Positions 12,506 through 25,671 are shown, counted from the first letter of the stretch. The stretch is 64,000 nt of DNA from Ziziphus jujuba (GCF_031755915.1 NC_083389.1:12703001-12767000), one strand, 5' to 3'. Translations and numbers: made by a program. Notes: generated from the letters alone by a model not told the origin.

Positions 12506-13470
12506 AACCCAACCACCATGAACCACCCTTGTCGCTTTCACTCTCTCTTCGAACCCCTTTGGCAATGCCTCCTCGACATTTGTGCAACCAATCGGAGGTT
12601 TTAAGGCAATGAAAAACGACAACCCGATCAGGTCGAATCCCAACACGAGTTCCTGAAATTGGTCCTTTTCCAGTACATATTGGCTTCCAAATGCGCAATT
12701 CAGTACATATTGGTCCTTTGTTCTAATTTTGATTCGGATTCTTCCGGTAGAGCGTGCCTTGTCAAAAGCAATGGTTTTTTGTAATGTGCTTGTATGTAGT
12801 CGTAGAATTTACATTCGAGTTCTGTACAGGTTCTTATAGCAAGCACATCACAGTCGCTCATGGAGGTGGTAAAAAACCCCTCATGCAATTTGGTCGTGCT
12901 AATGAAATCCAAAGCATCGAGAAACGACATAATTTTGTCGAGAGTAAGCACGATGGTTTCCGATGGATAACCAGGTGGTGGTGTCATAAGCTTTTCCTTT
13001 GTCAATGGCTTGTCGTCTGTAACTTCTCAAAAATGTTTAATACCCGAAGCCATGGATGTTGCAGACATGACAAGGAAACAAACGGATTTAATCTTGAGTT
13101 TCTTTGTAACTTGCGGTATCCAAAATGATAAATCGTGGAAAATGAAATTGGGTTTGTCGGTCGTTAGGATTTCTTCGACCTATTGACACGTGAGAAGCAT
13201 TGCATCGCATAACAGATGGTTCAACTCCATCGAAACATCATGGCTTGTCTCTGTACCTTCAGGGAGGCCATCGATGTTTGGAATAGTGATGGTGATGAAG
13301 GTTTTGAGGTGGGGATGGGGATTATGAGATTGGAGCTTGGAATGAGCCTTTTTCGAAACAAAGATGAAGATTTTGTGTCCTCTCGCTGCGAGCTCGTTGG
13401 CAAGGTGAACATAAGGAATCATATGGCCGAAAGAATACCAGGGGTACATTGCAATATGCAATTTCGCCAT

Positions 13471-14137
13471 TTTTTTTCCCACTTTGGGAGTGGTGGTTTT
13501 TTTCTTCGCTATATTGTTGCGCTATTGGTTTCACTATATATAAACATAAAGCTTTGGAATCTAGTAAATTAACACTAGTCAATTAATTGACTGAGAAAGT
13601 TTACACAATAAATATATATCTATATAGTTTTGGAGAGCTCTTGCTGTGAGTCTCTTCCTAGGGAGTTCTCAGTTATTTTATTTTTTGATTTGTTTAGTTC
13701 CTGTTTAGGCTTGTGTTAAGCCTCTTTTAGAGGTTTTCTTGATCCTTTTGGCAGTATATTTGCAATATATTTCCTCTTATAAAAAAAAAAGAAAAAAAAA
13801 GCCTAACCTAACCTAATCAATAGTGGATGGTATGTACGTAATAGAATTAAATGTATACCCATTGTAACTAATCGGTTCCATGTGGTTAATCAAATGCACC
13901 TTGAATACTGAGCAAACTATTTTTCACATGTTACAAGATTAGGAGATTTATTAAGCTATAATTAGCATGATCAATGCAATATTTATTAATTAATTTTCAT
14001 ATACAATCTGCCAAAAAGAGAGATTTTTTTTTAATTGAAACAAAGGGAAATATTGTTGATCCTACGTTGTTGTTGACATTTGATAAGGACCTAGATGGAG
14101 ATAAATATGAATTGCCCTTCCATTTTTTCCTTCTATG
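13471..14137 (-). other. Upstream region of the UGT pseudogene, up to Copia-2
   Basis: Matches the upstream region of the intact gene at 45551-46230 in blocks (AAAGCTTTGGAATCTAGTAA; ACACTAGTCAATTAATTGAC; AATCGGTTCCATGTG). A TATATATA-like stretch lies at 13532-13541, about 65 bp upstream of the old ATG. The alignment is broken by a private insertion at about 13630-13800. Confidence 0.7.
13630..13800 (+). repeat. Possible retroposon tail (LINE or SINE 3' end)
   Basis: About 170 bp absent from the paralogous upstream region at 45720-45870. It ends in an A-rich run (13780-13800) after a TTTCCTCTTATAAAAA stretch, which resembles the 3' end of a poly(A) retroposon. No target duplication could be defined because the flanks are AT-rich. 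It is equally possible that the other copy lost it. Confidence 0.4.
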
Positions 14138-15169
14138 TGTTGAAGTGTGGCAATTTTGCCACTTAATGGTGCATGCAGGGCTAGCATGCACACCTTGGTA
14201 TCACCTCCTTTCCTTTTATGAGTTTATATTTTTTTGTATGTTTTTAATTGATGCAAGGTATATTTTGATAATGTTTTGTTCCTAATTTATGTATGCAAAA
14301 ATATAGGCAAAACTATGCACAAAAGAGTAGGAACGTTATGCTTGAAATGCCTATGGTGCTAGATTCATAATTTCCAGTAACATAGGTCCACTGTCTATCT
14401 TATATCTCAGGTGAAAAATGGATTTTTGGGCTGAAATATTTAGGGATGTCTACATACATATAAACAAGACTATGGTTAAAATTTCAGGTCAAAATGACAT
14501 GGGGAAGTCCATTTTATTTTCCAAACAGATTGCTGCATCTGATGGGCCCAGTATGCAGAGTAGGGGTTAGTTTTGGAGCTGTTTGGCCCATGATCCGGTT
14601 CCAAAATATTCCTAGCTCTTGAAGCAATATTTATTGATGACCAAGGATGCCTCAAACCAAGTTTTATAAGCAGATACAAAGGGAAACTAAGTAGGTAAAG
14701 CTAGTTTGGTTGTTTACCCAAACTAGTTAAGCAATAGGAACTTAGTTCAAACAATGTGCCACTTTTTACTATATTTGGAATAGACATGTTGCAACTGATT
14801 TTTACCTCTTTTGTGTATGAAAAGTTATGAGTTGACCATTTTATTTTTAAATTTCAAATACTTTACTCATTTTGTAAGTTTACATGATTGGCATGTGTCA
14901 ACTAATTGTAATTTCATGCTTATATTGTTGAATTAATGAGATGGCTATACATCCAAGCCTCATTTTCAAAAAACAACATGGTCTCCTTCTTCTCATCTCT
15001 TCTTCAACGTCTTAGAACACTCTAGGAATCCTAAAAACCAGAAAACACTATAACCAAAACCTAAAAATACAATTCACACACAACCATTCCCAAAAGCATT
15101 ACCAAAAGCTTGCTTGTTGCTAACACTTCAAGCTAGCTTGCTCTTGGTCATAACCTTCTCACCCCAACA
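14138..15169 (+). repeat. 5' LTR of Copia-2
   Basis: 1032 bp, TG...CA ends, direct repeat of 19190-20226, with the CTATG duplication on its left. Confidence 0.93.
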
Positions 15170-15172
15170 AAG

Positions 15173-15182
15173 TGGTATCAGA
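15173..15182 (+). other. Copia-2 primer-binding site
   Basis: TGGTATCAGA three bases after the 5' LTR end, complementary to the 3' end of plant initiator methionine tRNA, the usual primer for Copia reverse transcription. Confidence 0.85.
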
Positions 15183-15303
15183 AAAAGGTATATTTTTGTG
15201 AGATTTGTGAGGTTTTTGGGCTGGTTCATTCCTTGAAAGTGAAGAGATACTTGAAAGCACAAATATATTTTCATATTTCTTCATATCCGAAAGCAACATT
15301 CAC

Positions 15304-18300
15304 ATGGCTTCTTCAAGTTTTTCAACTCCTTCTCCTCCTATCTTCAATGGAGAGAACTAAAACATTTGGAGTATCAAGATGCAAGCCTACTTGAAGGCTT
15401 ATGGTCTTTGGGAGGTCATTATAAATGCGCAAGAACCCGAGCCTTTGAGACAAGGAGCAACGGTTAACCAAATCAAGCACCATGAGGAGGAATTGGCTAA
15501 AGGTTTCAAGGCTCTCATCCCCATTCATTCTTGTATTGGTGATACCATTTTCACAAGGATAATGGCATGTGGGAGTACCAAAGAAGCTTGGGACAAACTT
15601 CAGGATGAGTTCCAAGGGAGTGTAAGGACAAGGCAAATGCAAATCCTTAACCTAAGGAGGGAGTTCGAGACTATCAAGATGAAAGACAAAGAAACGGTTA
15701 AGGAGTTCACCACAAGGCTTCTTAATGTGGTGAATCAAATTGGGGTGCTAGGTGAAAGATTAAGTGACCAAAGGATTATGGAGAAGGTGTTGGTTTTCTT
15801 GCCCGAGAGGTTTGAAGCTAAGATATCTTCATTGGAAGAGTCAAAGAACCTAAATGAAATTTTCTTGACCGAGTTGGTGAATGCCTTGCAAGCTATGGAG
15901 CAAAGGAGGAGGATTAGACATGAAGAATCAATGGAGGCTGCATTTGTGTCTAAACAACATCAAAAGACACAAAATCAAAAGAAGAACAAGCTTAAGGTCA
16001 TAAAGGAGAAAGGTGAAACTAGCAAACCCGAGAGGAAGTCCTATGAACTTTGTCACCATTGCAAGAAGAAATGTCATTATCCAAGAAGGCGGTGGTGGAG
16101 GCTGGATGCATTTTGCCATAAATACCAAAAAATGGTCATGTGGAGAGAGTATACAAGGCTAACAAGAAAGATAAGCAACAAGCAAATGTTGCTAAGGATA
16201 ATGTAAGTGATAGTGAATCCGAAGAGTTGTTTGTTGCTACTTGTTTTAGTAGCATCAAGAATGATGAAGGATGGATCATTGATAGTGGAGCAACACACCA
16301 TATGTCTCACAAGCATGAGTGGTTCACAAACTTGGATAGGAGCAACCACAACAAAGTTAAAATTGGAAATGGAGCCTTGATGGAAGTGAAAGGCAAAGGA
16401 GATGTGGCAATACACACCACCAAAGGTATCAAAAATATCCATGATGTTCTCTATGTACCTTCTTTATGTGAGAACTTGCTTAGTGTAGGTCAAATGCTTG
16501 AGAACAAATATGCATTACACTTCTCAAACATGACATGCACTATAGTTGATCCTCATGGAAATGAATTGATATGTGTTGGAATGAAGAATAAGAATTTGAG
16601 GTTGAATATGGATGAAAATGGTGCATCGGTTGCATTGAACACCATAGTTGAGAACACCTCTCAAATTTGGCATAAAAGACTAGGCCATGCTACCTTTAAG
16701 TCATTCGTAGGCACACATGAACTTGTTAGAGACATGCCATTGGTGGAGAAGCAAAAACATGTGTGTGAAGTGTGTCAAAAAGGAAAGCATACTAGGCTAG
16801 CATTTCAATCTTGTTCTTGGAGACCAAAGGAGAAGCTAGGACTTATACATTCGGATATTTGTGGTCCTATGAGTGTTCCATCCTCAAATGGTAAAAAGTA
16901 TTTCATAACTTTCATTGATGATTACTCAAGAATGTGTTGGGTGTATTTCCTTGAAAGAAAGTCACAAGCTTTGGAGAAGTTTGTAGAATTTATGAAGTTA
17001 GTGCAAAATAAATCCAGTTGCACTATAAAGGTGTTAACGATGGACAATGGTGGGGAATACACAAGTGAAGATTTCAAAAAATTTTGTAAGGATCATGGTA
17101 TAGTTCATCAATTCACTACACCATACACACCACAACACAATGGTGTATGTGAAAGGAAGATCCGTACCATCATGGAGATTGCTAGATGTTTATTGTTTGG
17201 AAGTGGCTTGCCAAAGAAGTTTTGGGCAGAAGGAGTTAATACATCCATCTACATCCAAAATAGGCTTTACTCCAAGTCTTTGAGGAGTAAAACCACATTT
17301 GAGCTTTGGTTTGGATATAAGCCTTCTGTTGACCATCTAAGGGTATTTGGATGCATTATAGGGTGTACAACTTGGAAACCAAGAAACTTGTGATAAGTAG
17401 ATATGTGAAAGTTGATGAGGAAGCTAAATGGGTTTATAGTAATGAGGAGTTGGCTAGTATGGATGAAGACAATCGGCTTGAAGCTCATGATAAAGATGAG
17501 GAACAAGGAAATGATAAAGGTGCTGGCCATGATGATGAATATGATGAGAATGAGATAGAAATCTCCATAGGGGCTGATTTTGAGATTGATGATGGTTTGA
17601 GAGGCACAAGACCTCTTAATGAGATTTATGAAAGGTTTAATGTGACATTGAGTGATCCAATCAATGTCTAAGAGGCTATAGCAAGAAAAGAGTGGAGACA
17701 AGCCATGCAAGATGAAATCGATGTAATAAACAAGAATGACACTTGGAGATTGGTAACAAAATTGGAGGGAAAGAATGCTATTGGGGTGAAGTGGAACTTT
17801 AGGACCAAGTACAATCTAGATGGGTCCATAAACAAGCACAAGGTAAGGCTTGTTGTCAAAGGATATGCACAACAAGCCGGTGTGGATTATGGAGAGACTT
17901 TTGCACCAGTTGCAAGGATGGAAACCGTAAGACTTCTCCTTGTAATTTTAGCATAAAAGTCTTGGAAAGTATATCACCTTGATGTGAAGTCGGCCTTTTT
18001 GAATGGTGTATTGAAGGAGGAGGACTATGTTATGCAACCCGAAGGTTTTGTGAAGAAAAGAAGTGAAGAGAAAGTACACAAGCTACACAAGGCGTTGTAT
18101 GACCTTAAACAAGCTCCTAGGGCATGGTATGCCAAGATAGATGGCTTTTTGACAAAACATGGATTTAGGAGGAGTCCTAATGAGCCTATATTGTATATTA
18201 TGACTCATGGTTGCATAGTATTGGTGTCTCTTTATGTTGATGATCTCCTAGTGATCGGTGATAAAGAGAAAAAAGTGAGCAATTTCAAAAGTGAGCAAGA

Positions 18301-19195
18301 ATTGAACTTTGAGATGTCTAGCCTTGGAGAGATGAAATACTTTCTTGGAATTGAAGTTGTCCAATCATCCAAGGGCATCTTCATATCTCAAGAAAGCTAT
18401 GTGAAGGAGTTGCTCAAAAAGTTTGACATGGAGGATTGTAATAGTATTGCCAAACCTATGAATGAAGGCATTAAGTTGGTGAAGGATGATACTTCTCCAA
18501 AGGTAAATCCTTCCATTTATAGAAGTTTAATTGGTAGCCTTTTATATGTATGCTCTACTAGATTGGATATTATGTTTAGTGTGGCTATTTTGTCAAGATT
18601 TATGCATAATCTATCACAAAATCATCTTTCTTGTGCAAAAAGAATCTTAAGGTATTTAAAAGGTACAAATGATTTTGGTGTGTGGTACAAGGATGGCATG
18701 AATGAAGCTTTGCTTGGTTATAGTGATAGTGATTGGGCTGGTTCTTTGGATGATATCAAGAGCACATTGGGCTACATCTATACTCTTGGAAATGGTCCTT
18801 TCTTATGGAATTCCAATAAGCAACAAACGGTTGCATAAAGCACCGCGGAAGTCGAGTATATTGCTTGCTCAAGTTGTGCTAATCAAGGTGTTTGGCTTAG
18901 GAAATTGTTGGAGGACTTGAGCTTGAAGCAAGAGGAAGCCATGGTGATATTGTGTGACAATACCTCAGCAATAGCAATTGCACAAAATCCAGTCCAACAT
19001 GGGAGGACCAAGCACATACCGGTCAAGTATAATTCCTTAAGGGAATTTGAAGCAAGTGGTGAAGTGAAGTTGGAGTATGTGACTTTCGAGGAAAACTTGG
19101 TGGATATCTTCACCAAGCCATCGAAAAAGAAGATATTTGAGATATTGAGACGACTTCTCAATGTCTCATACAAAATTGGCAAGGAGGAGTGTTGA
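15304..19195 (+). pseudogene. Copia-2 gag-pol, interrupted
   Basis: Gag starts MASSSFSTPSPP at 15304 but meets a stop at 15358; the rest (15379-16135) carries the UBN2-like gag region and a damaged zinc knuckle (CHHCKKKCH). The frame shifts near 16135. The next stretch holds protease WIIDSGATHHMSH (16272), pre-integrase HKRLGHATF (16672) and integrase with HSDICGP, MDNGGEY and HNGVCERK (16845-17160). Then follow reverse transcriptase (17705-18838; VSLYVDDLLVIG at 18221) and RNase H (18905-19195). Further damage includes a frame break near 17385 and stops at 17669, 17954 and 18836. The stop at 17954 falls where the family usually has Gln (CAA to TAA). Not functional as it stands. Confidence 0.9.
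19178..19189 (+). other. Copia-2 polypurine tract
   Basis: Purine-rich GGCAAGGAGGAG directly before the 3' LTR; the expected primer for plus-strand DNA synthesis. Confidence 0.8.
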
Positions 19196-20226
19196 AGTGT
19201 GGCAATTTTGCCACTTGATGGTGCATGCACGGGCTAGCATGCACACCTTGGTATCACCTCCTTTCCTTTTATGAGTTTATATATTTATTTGTATGTTTTT
19301 AATTGATGCAAAGTATATTTTGATAATGTTTTGTGCCTAAGTTTTGTATGCAAAAGCATAGACAAAACTATGCACAAAAGAGTAGGAACATTATGCTTGA
19401 AATGCCTATGGTGTTGGATTCATAATTTCCAGCAATATAGGTCCACTGTCTATCTTATATCTCAGGCGGAAAATGGATTTTTGGGTTGAAACTTTGAGGG
19501 ATGTCTACAAACATATAAAGATGACTATGGTTAAAATTTCAGATCAAAATGACATGGGGAAGTCCATTTTCTATTCCAAACAGATTACTGTATTTGATGG
19601 GCCCAGTATGCAGAGTATGGGTTAGTTTTGGAGCTGTTTGGCCCAGGATCCAATTCCAGAACCTTCCTAGCTCTTGAAGCAATATTTATTGATGACCAAG
19701 GATGCTTCAAACCAAGTTTTATAAGCATATACAAAGGGGAACTAAGTAGGTGAAGGTAGTTTGGTTGTTTACCCAAACTAGTTAAGCAATAGGAACTTAG
19801 TTCAAACCATGTGCCACTTTTTGCTATATTTGGAATAGACATGTTGCAGCTGGTTTTTTTACCTCTTTTGTGTATGAAAAGTTAGGTGTTGACTATTTTA
19901 TTTTTAAATTTCAAATACTTTACTCATTTTGTAAGCTCACATGCTTGGCATGTGTCAGCTAGTTGTAATTCCATGCTTATATTGTTGAATTAATGAGATG
20001 GTTATACATTCAAGCCTCATTTTCAAAAACCAACGTGGTCCCCTTCTTCCAATCTCTTCTTCAACATCTTAGAACACTCTAAGAACCCTAACAACCAGAA
20101 AACACCATAACCAAAACCTAAAAACACAACTCACACACAGCCATTTCCAAGAGCATCACCAAAAGCTTACTTGTTGCTAACACTTCAAGCTAGCTTGCTC
20201 TTGGTAATAACCTTCTCAACCCAACA
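19190..20226 (+). repeat. 3' LTR of Copia-2
   Basis: 1037 bp, direct repeat of 14138-15169. It is followed by the CTATG duplication. Confidence 0.93.
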
Positions 20227-21172
20227 CTATGAATATATCAATTTAACAATCATTAATAAACTATCACATAATTGATATCAAAATTAGTATTGCCCCAGTT
20301 ATATAAAATTAAAAAAAATTAAGAAAAAGATAACATTTTTTTCCCCAAAAAAACACATAAAAAAAGTTAACATAAATAAGTACACCGTCTAATTTACCCC
20401 AAAAAATTAAAAAAAAAAATTTTCCTAGGAAGAATGATGTTTTTTTTTAAATAACAAAGTACAAGCATTCGAAAAGAGAGAAAGAAAGAAAGAGAGAGAA
20501 AAAAGATAAAAGTTTTTATCTTTACGAGCTTTTGCTAAATTAATTACTTATGGAATACTATTAAGAAAAAGAAAGAAGTGTTGGTGTTAAAGAAAGGTGT
20601 AGTTTTTGTATTATTAAAATAAAAATAAAAAAAATAAAAATAAAAAAGTGGAGGCATTGCAACAGTAGCAGCAGCAATAATAATAATAATAACTATTTAT
20701 GCGGGGGAAAAAAAAAAGAATTTTTTAATTATAAAATGCAGTTATGCAAACATTGAAGGAAAAAAATGAATCAAGCCTGATAGAATGAAATAGAATAATC
20801 CATCAATAATCTATATTAAATGGTGAGGTCCACACCATTTTATGCACCTCGATAAGTGCATTAATCCCAATCAAATATTGAATTAGGCTTCTTACACTAT
20901 CCTATCCTATCGTTTTTAAGACAAGATACCAAATGTATCCTTAAGTTTTTCCAATGCAATTTGTGAGAATACCTCAAAATGTGTAACTAAACTTTTTCCC
21001 CGTTAGGTTTTTTATCTATAGTTTAATAATAAGGCATGGCAGGTAATTATTTTAAGTTAATTAAACAAAAGCATGTACAGAGAAAGTTTTTCTATAATGA
21101 GCTTTTATGAGGACTTCAAAAGCTTATGGAAAGTTAATAGAATTTTTTAAATTAATCTCATATTAAGGCTTT
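20227..21172. other. Duplicated intergenic DNA (copy of 47.8-48.5 kb)
   Basis: No gene. It matches 47870-48500 in long blocks: AAGAAGTGTTGGTGTTAAAG at 20575, GGTGAGGTCCACACCATTTT at 20822, and the stretch running into TCTCATATTA at 21155. This marks it as part of the same segmental duplication that carries the UGT genes. The left part holds poly-A and short AG-rich runs. Confidence 0.8.
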
Positions 21173-24132
21173 TGTAACATCTCGTCCCAAAGTACATCGG
21201 AATTTTTACACGTTGAAAGAAGTTGACCGTTGACCGAGTGGGTCAAAATTTTGAATTTTTTTTCCGGATAGAATTTTGCATTGGCTGAGGCACCATTGTG
21301 GAGTACACATGACCCGACTTCGTAGACTAGTAGCATATTAAAAAACGGAGCTACCGTTTGAAAGTTACGGGCAAGACAAGTTGAGGTCCAAACTGTCCAA
21401 GGGGTGCCGGAGTTGACTTTTTGTTCGTGCAAAGTTAAGCTTTGACACATGCATGGTTGTGAAGTACTTGTCGATACGAGTTCATAAACTAGCTGCATGC
21501 CCGATTTGGACATATGGCTTGAAAGTTACGAATCTGCAAAGTTTTTCGAATACTGTAATATTTTAATATATTTTGACTTGAGTGAACATTATGTGCCATG
21601 TGTCGTGTTTTCAACCAATCTCGTGAGTGAATAGTATCACCCATGGGTGGCTTTTATTTTGCCTCACTACCGGTCCCATCCGTTCACCTGTCTTTCGATC
21701 TACCTTTCCTCCAAAAATCACGGCCAATGGCCACCGGAAGTGACGATTTTGGGTGAGTTCCTAGTCACACCGTCCATCTTCTTCCACTAATTCTGACCCC
21801 CTAAACCTAGATCTGAGGTCGGTTTTCTCCAACTCGCAGCGGTTTGTGAGAATCGAGGATCCAAAATCTGAGACCTTTCTGACGAGATTCCGACCACTTT
21901 GGCTCCGATCTCCGGGAGATAAGACCCAATCCGTGATCTCTGTTCCCTAAATTTCGTTTCGGTATATTATTTGCGAATTTTAGTTATCGTTTGTGTTCGC
22001 TTCCCTATGTACTGTGTATCAATTACCCGAATAAAATATTAATATATTTAATTGTTGGTAATGTTGATATTTTAGGAACACATATGGATCGTGAGACTGA
22101 TCCTGTAGAGGATCTTGATTGATACGCATGCTCGAGGTGAGTGATCCACCTTCAAAAGTAATTTCAGGTGGCCAATTAATTATATTTCGTTATATTTTAA
22201 TATTTGAATGTTATATTTTATGTTAATTATTTGATAAATTGTGAATTAGATTTTGATGCCAATATTTGAATTAGTTGAAATATATGATTTTTGACAAATT
22301 ATGGATATCTAGAGATGATGAAATGTGATATTTAAAGGAATTGTAAATTTAATATTATTTGATTTATTGTGGAATTTAATTGTAATTTTATTCTGATTAA
22401 TAAAAGTGCATTTATATGAATTTATAAAAATTTGAATGGTTATGTGATTTATCGGAATTCCATTTATCTTGGACCTTGAGGATGAAATTATTGTTTTAAA
22501 ATTTTGTTGAAGAAAATATTTACAAGTGGAATATTATGGGACTTAGTTATTTATGGTGAAATTGATGGAATTTATGCGATGGATTTATGATGATGATTTT
22601 AAAAAGGAATGTGAAAAATTTATGGGTTTAAATGGATAAAATAAAACCGATGGTATTTTATACAAATATTGATTTTATGATTTACGAGTTTTTAGATGTA
22701 CCACACACGTACTGGTGTTCTGTATATGTGGATATGATTAGTATACACATGAATATGATTAGTGCACAGGTGGGTGTAAGTAGCGCGCAGGTGATTTATG
22801 GGTTTGTCTTGTGGTTGCTATCGGACCAAGGGTCGGCAAGTTGATATCGGCCGTAGCCACCCCCTTCCATGGCCAGGACGCCTGTTTGCAGCGGCACGGT
22901 GGGACGCCACGAGACCGTATGCTCGTTTCTCTTGTGGTGCTTGAGACATTGGGTCCCGTTGGTGTCACCGCTATATAGTGGGTGCACCAAATGGTTTTCA
23001 CGACATGGTTTTCAAATATAAAATATTTTAAAATTTTATTTTTAATAAAATTTATTTAACGGTGTTTTATTATTTATTTATTTAAATTTAAAAGTTTACA
23101 AATTTTTATGAAAATATTTTTACGAATTTATTATTCAAATTGTTTTGGTATTTTGAAATCCATTCTAATATATTATGTTTTTTTTCATTTTATTTTATTC
23201 TTACCATTTATTTTAAGTGGGTGTTTTAATTTGATTTAATTATTCATTTACTTAATTATTCAATTAATTAATTTATTATAATTATTTAATTATTTCTTGA
23301 ATTGTCTTAATATGAGTTTCATTGATAATTTTTCTTTATTTGTTTATGATATTGTTTTAATCTTTTAGTAATTGTTATAAAAGTTTATTTTCATTTCTAT
23401 TATTATTTTCATTCTGATTTTGGATTCTTAATTTGTTGTGTTTTATTTGTAAATTATTTGACTAATTATTTTCTGAATCTTGAGGCGTAAAATATTGGGT
23501 TTTACGAAAACGTTTTAAAAATCGAACATTTTCAACTGAGTGATTGTGAGGGTTTTGAGAGAAAAATTATCTTCAACTATTATTACTAAACCATTCATGT
23601 ATTTATTTATTTAATAATTACTAAATTGGTTAATTATTAGTAGTTAGTAGACTGGGTCGCTCACTAAGATGATTAGCATTTTATATTTTTAAATTTCGTT
23701 CCCTTAGGCTCAGGTGGTAGACATTGTTCGATCAGGGTGAGCTCGACAGTTTGATCGTTTCTGAAGGACCAAGAAGTCTCATTTTCTTCGTTCCTTATTA
23801 TGTAATATTTCTTTCTATTCCGTTTGTAATAACTATCACACTTAAAATTTTATTAATGCTTTGTATACTACATTGGATGTATTACTTAATTAATTATGCA
23901 CTGATTCACTTTTATTTATTTGGAGTCCTGCAAACTTGTGGAAATAACTTGTAGTAAGGTGGGAAGAATAAGATAATGTATATAGAAGTGTGTTTTCAGT
24001 GCAGGAAGTTTGTGGTAAGTTCAATCCTTAAAGGAGGTTCTGCCGAATTTTTCATTGGAGGGTCCGATAGAGTTTTCTTGGGATCAAGACTTGTTCAGGG
24101 TTTCGGTGAGAAATTTTGGATGGGTCCTGATA
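21173..24132 (+). mobile_element. Solo-LTR-like insertion (probable Gypsy-type long LTR)
   Basis: Begins TGTAACATCTCGTCCC, a start common among long plant Gypsy LTRs. It is flanked by GCTTT on both sides (21168-21172 and 24133-24137). The paralogous site at about 48495 has a single GCTTT with no insert, so the 2960 bp between are an insertion. No gag or pol coding is present. The right end reads CCTGATA rather than a canonical CA, so either the terminal dinucleotide has mutated or the class is different. The interior holds a GC-richer stretch (21640-21930) and long AT-rich sequence. Confidence 0.75.
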
Positions 24133-25671
24133 GCTTTAACACAACTTCTAGGAAAATAAACATAGCGTTTGAGCTCAAAATCTACTTTTAAAAATATTTG
24201 GATAGTTTTCAAAAAAATATTTCAAGCGTTTAACAATATTTCTAGTAAAAAATAACAAAGAATAATTTCCTCAAAAAGCATTTTTGGAAAATAAAAGTAA
24301 CAACTATACAAAACATGAGCTCCATACATAATGCAAGGATCTATTCTAAAAATTTAGAAATTAAATTAAAATTTTATTTGGTTTAACTGGTATTGATTAG
24401 TTGAATTGTTAGTAGATTTATGTTTGATTTTTTATTGTCAATAGTTTTATTTGACCAATACACCATACTACAAAGTTAATCAATTTGAATTTATAGATTA
24501 GTAGTACATTTGATTCTGAATTATGGTTAAAAAAAATTTTAAATATCAATATTTATTTATATCCAAATCAATTTTAAATTTTATCTTTTAATGAATCTTG
24601 GACTTATATATATATATATACACATTAAAGAGCATATCCGATAATAAATAAATTTAAAAATATCCATTTTATCCTAAAACTCTGTGATGCAATTAAATCC
24701 ACAGCCCAAAAGCTAATTAAAGATTTTGTCGCATAAGTGCAAATTGAAGTAACTCGTATACATAACCCTATTCGGTTTAAAAATAAAAAATAAAATAAAA
24801 AGGGTGCCGTAGCACCTATACAATTGGACCACTGAAATTTAAAAGCTGGAACGATAACTTTTTTTTTTTTTAGCTGAAAAAAAAAAATGTCCAGCTAAGC
24901 CCCATAACAACGACATAACGACTGCCCAATATTAAGAGGACAAAGCAATTTAGTTATCTTCAAGCTTGGGCCGATACCACGTGTTGATTTTGCCTCTACA
25001 CCTGTTGTTATTGCCTTTGCCTCTGTTTGCATCTGTTTTTCTACCTTGTTCGCACCTGTCCCTTTTGTTTTGAATGGTTGCCACGTGCTAACATATTAAA
25101 TATAAACATATAGATTTTGTGATGATGGTCACCAATAAATATATTGACAAATAATAACCAAAAAAACAAAAATAGTAACAAATAGTTAAAAAAAAGAAAA
25201 AGAAAAAGAAAAAGAAAAAACAATGCTCAAAAAATTTATAATTGAATTCCCATTCGGAAGTCATTTTAATAATTATAGATATAGAGGATTTACACGTCCA
25301 TACTAGCTAATTTTCAAGTCCAAGAATTTGAACTCTATTAATTCGTCACATTTACTAATATATTGGGCATGCAACTCTAGCAAAATTGTATAAGTGTACA
25401 TATTTTTGCTTTAAAATGCATATATGTTTGTAAACACTGAAATTATACATGTAATCCCAAAAATATATTTATTCAATTACATGTAAAAAGTTACTTTAAA
25501 CCATGTATTACATCAGGGTTGATGTCATGAGTTAATTATTTCACACCATACAACAACAATGAAAAAGAAACAAAATAAAACCTACAAAAAAAAAAAAAAA
25601 AGGTTGGATATAATCAATAGCAACATCTTCAATAATCCTTTCACCTAATTAACAATTATGGCTCCGCACAT
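24133..25671. other. Mosaic of duplicated UGT flanks
   Basis: No gene. 24133-24780 matches 48495-49050. 24807-25035 matches 51228-51435, the DNA just downstream of the intact UGT at 51462. 25445-25620 matches 43557-43715. The order differs between copies, so the stretch looks assembled by unequal exchange or repeated local duplication. It contains poly-A and AG-rich runs (25185-25220, 25580-25600). Confidence 0.75.

Larger units (their letters stand above)
5447..13470 (-). pseudogene. UGT79-like glycosyltransferase pseudogene split by two transposons
   Basis: The N-terminal part runs from an ATG at 13470 down to 12506, and the C-terminal part is at 5714-5447. A 6.8-kb Copia (5715-12505) separates them, and the two parts abut exactly once one AACCC copy is discounted. 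The last ~110 bp of the gene should lie beyond the CACTA element, left of the window. It resembles the intact gene at 44192-45550 closely (same start MAKLHIAMYPWY, same GTET, CDVLAIRTCTELE and SVGCF blocks). Independent damage is present: an in-frame stop near 13179 (CAG to TAG by comparison), another near 13027, and a deletion with local duplication at 12660-12715 removing the bases around the GSVLYC block. The PSPG part (5447-5714) is still open and reads [14 protein letters not shown]. No functional enzyme can come from it. Confidence 0.93.
14138..20226 (+). mobile_element. Complete Ty1/copia LTR retrotransposon (Copia-2)
   Basis: LTRs of about 1.03 kb (14138-15169 and 19190-20226) start TGTTGAAGTG and end CCCAACA. 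CTATG flanks both ends (14133-14137 and 20227-20231), a 5-bp target duplication. A primer-binding site TGGTATCAGA (15173) and a polypurine tract GGCAAGGAGGAG (ending 19189) are in place. The internal region encodes gag and pol in Copia order. LTRs look about 94% identical over the first 290 bp by eye. It lies about 0.67 kb upstream of the UGT pseudogene start. Confidence 0.95.

Noticed and set aside
23724..24191. Two short frames in and at the right edge of the solo-LTR-like insertion
   Set aside because: No domain text, no conservation visible, AT-rich surroundings, and one runs out of the element into duplicated flank.
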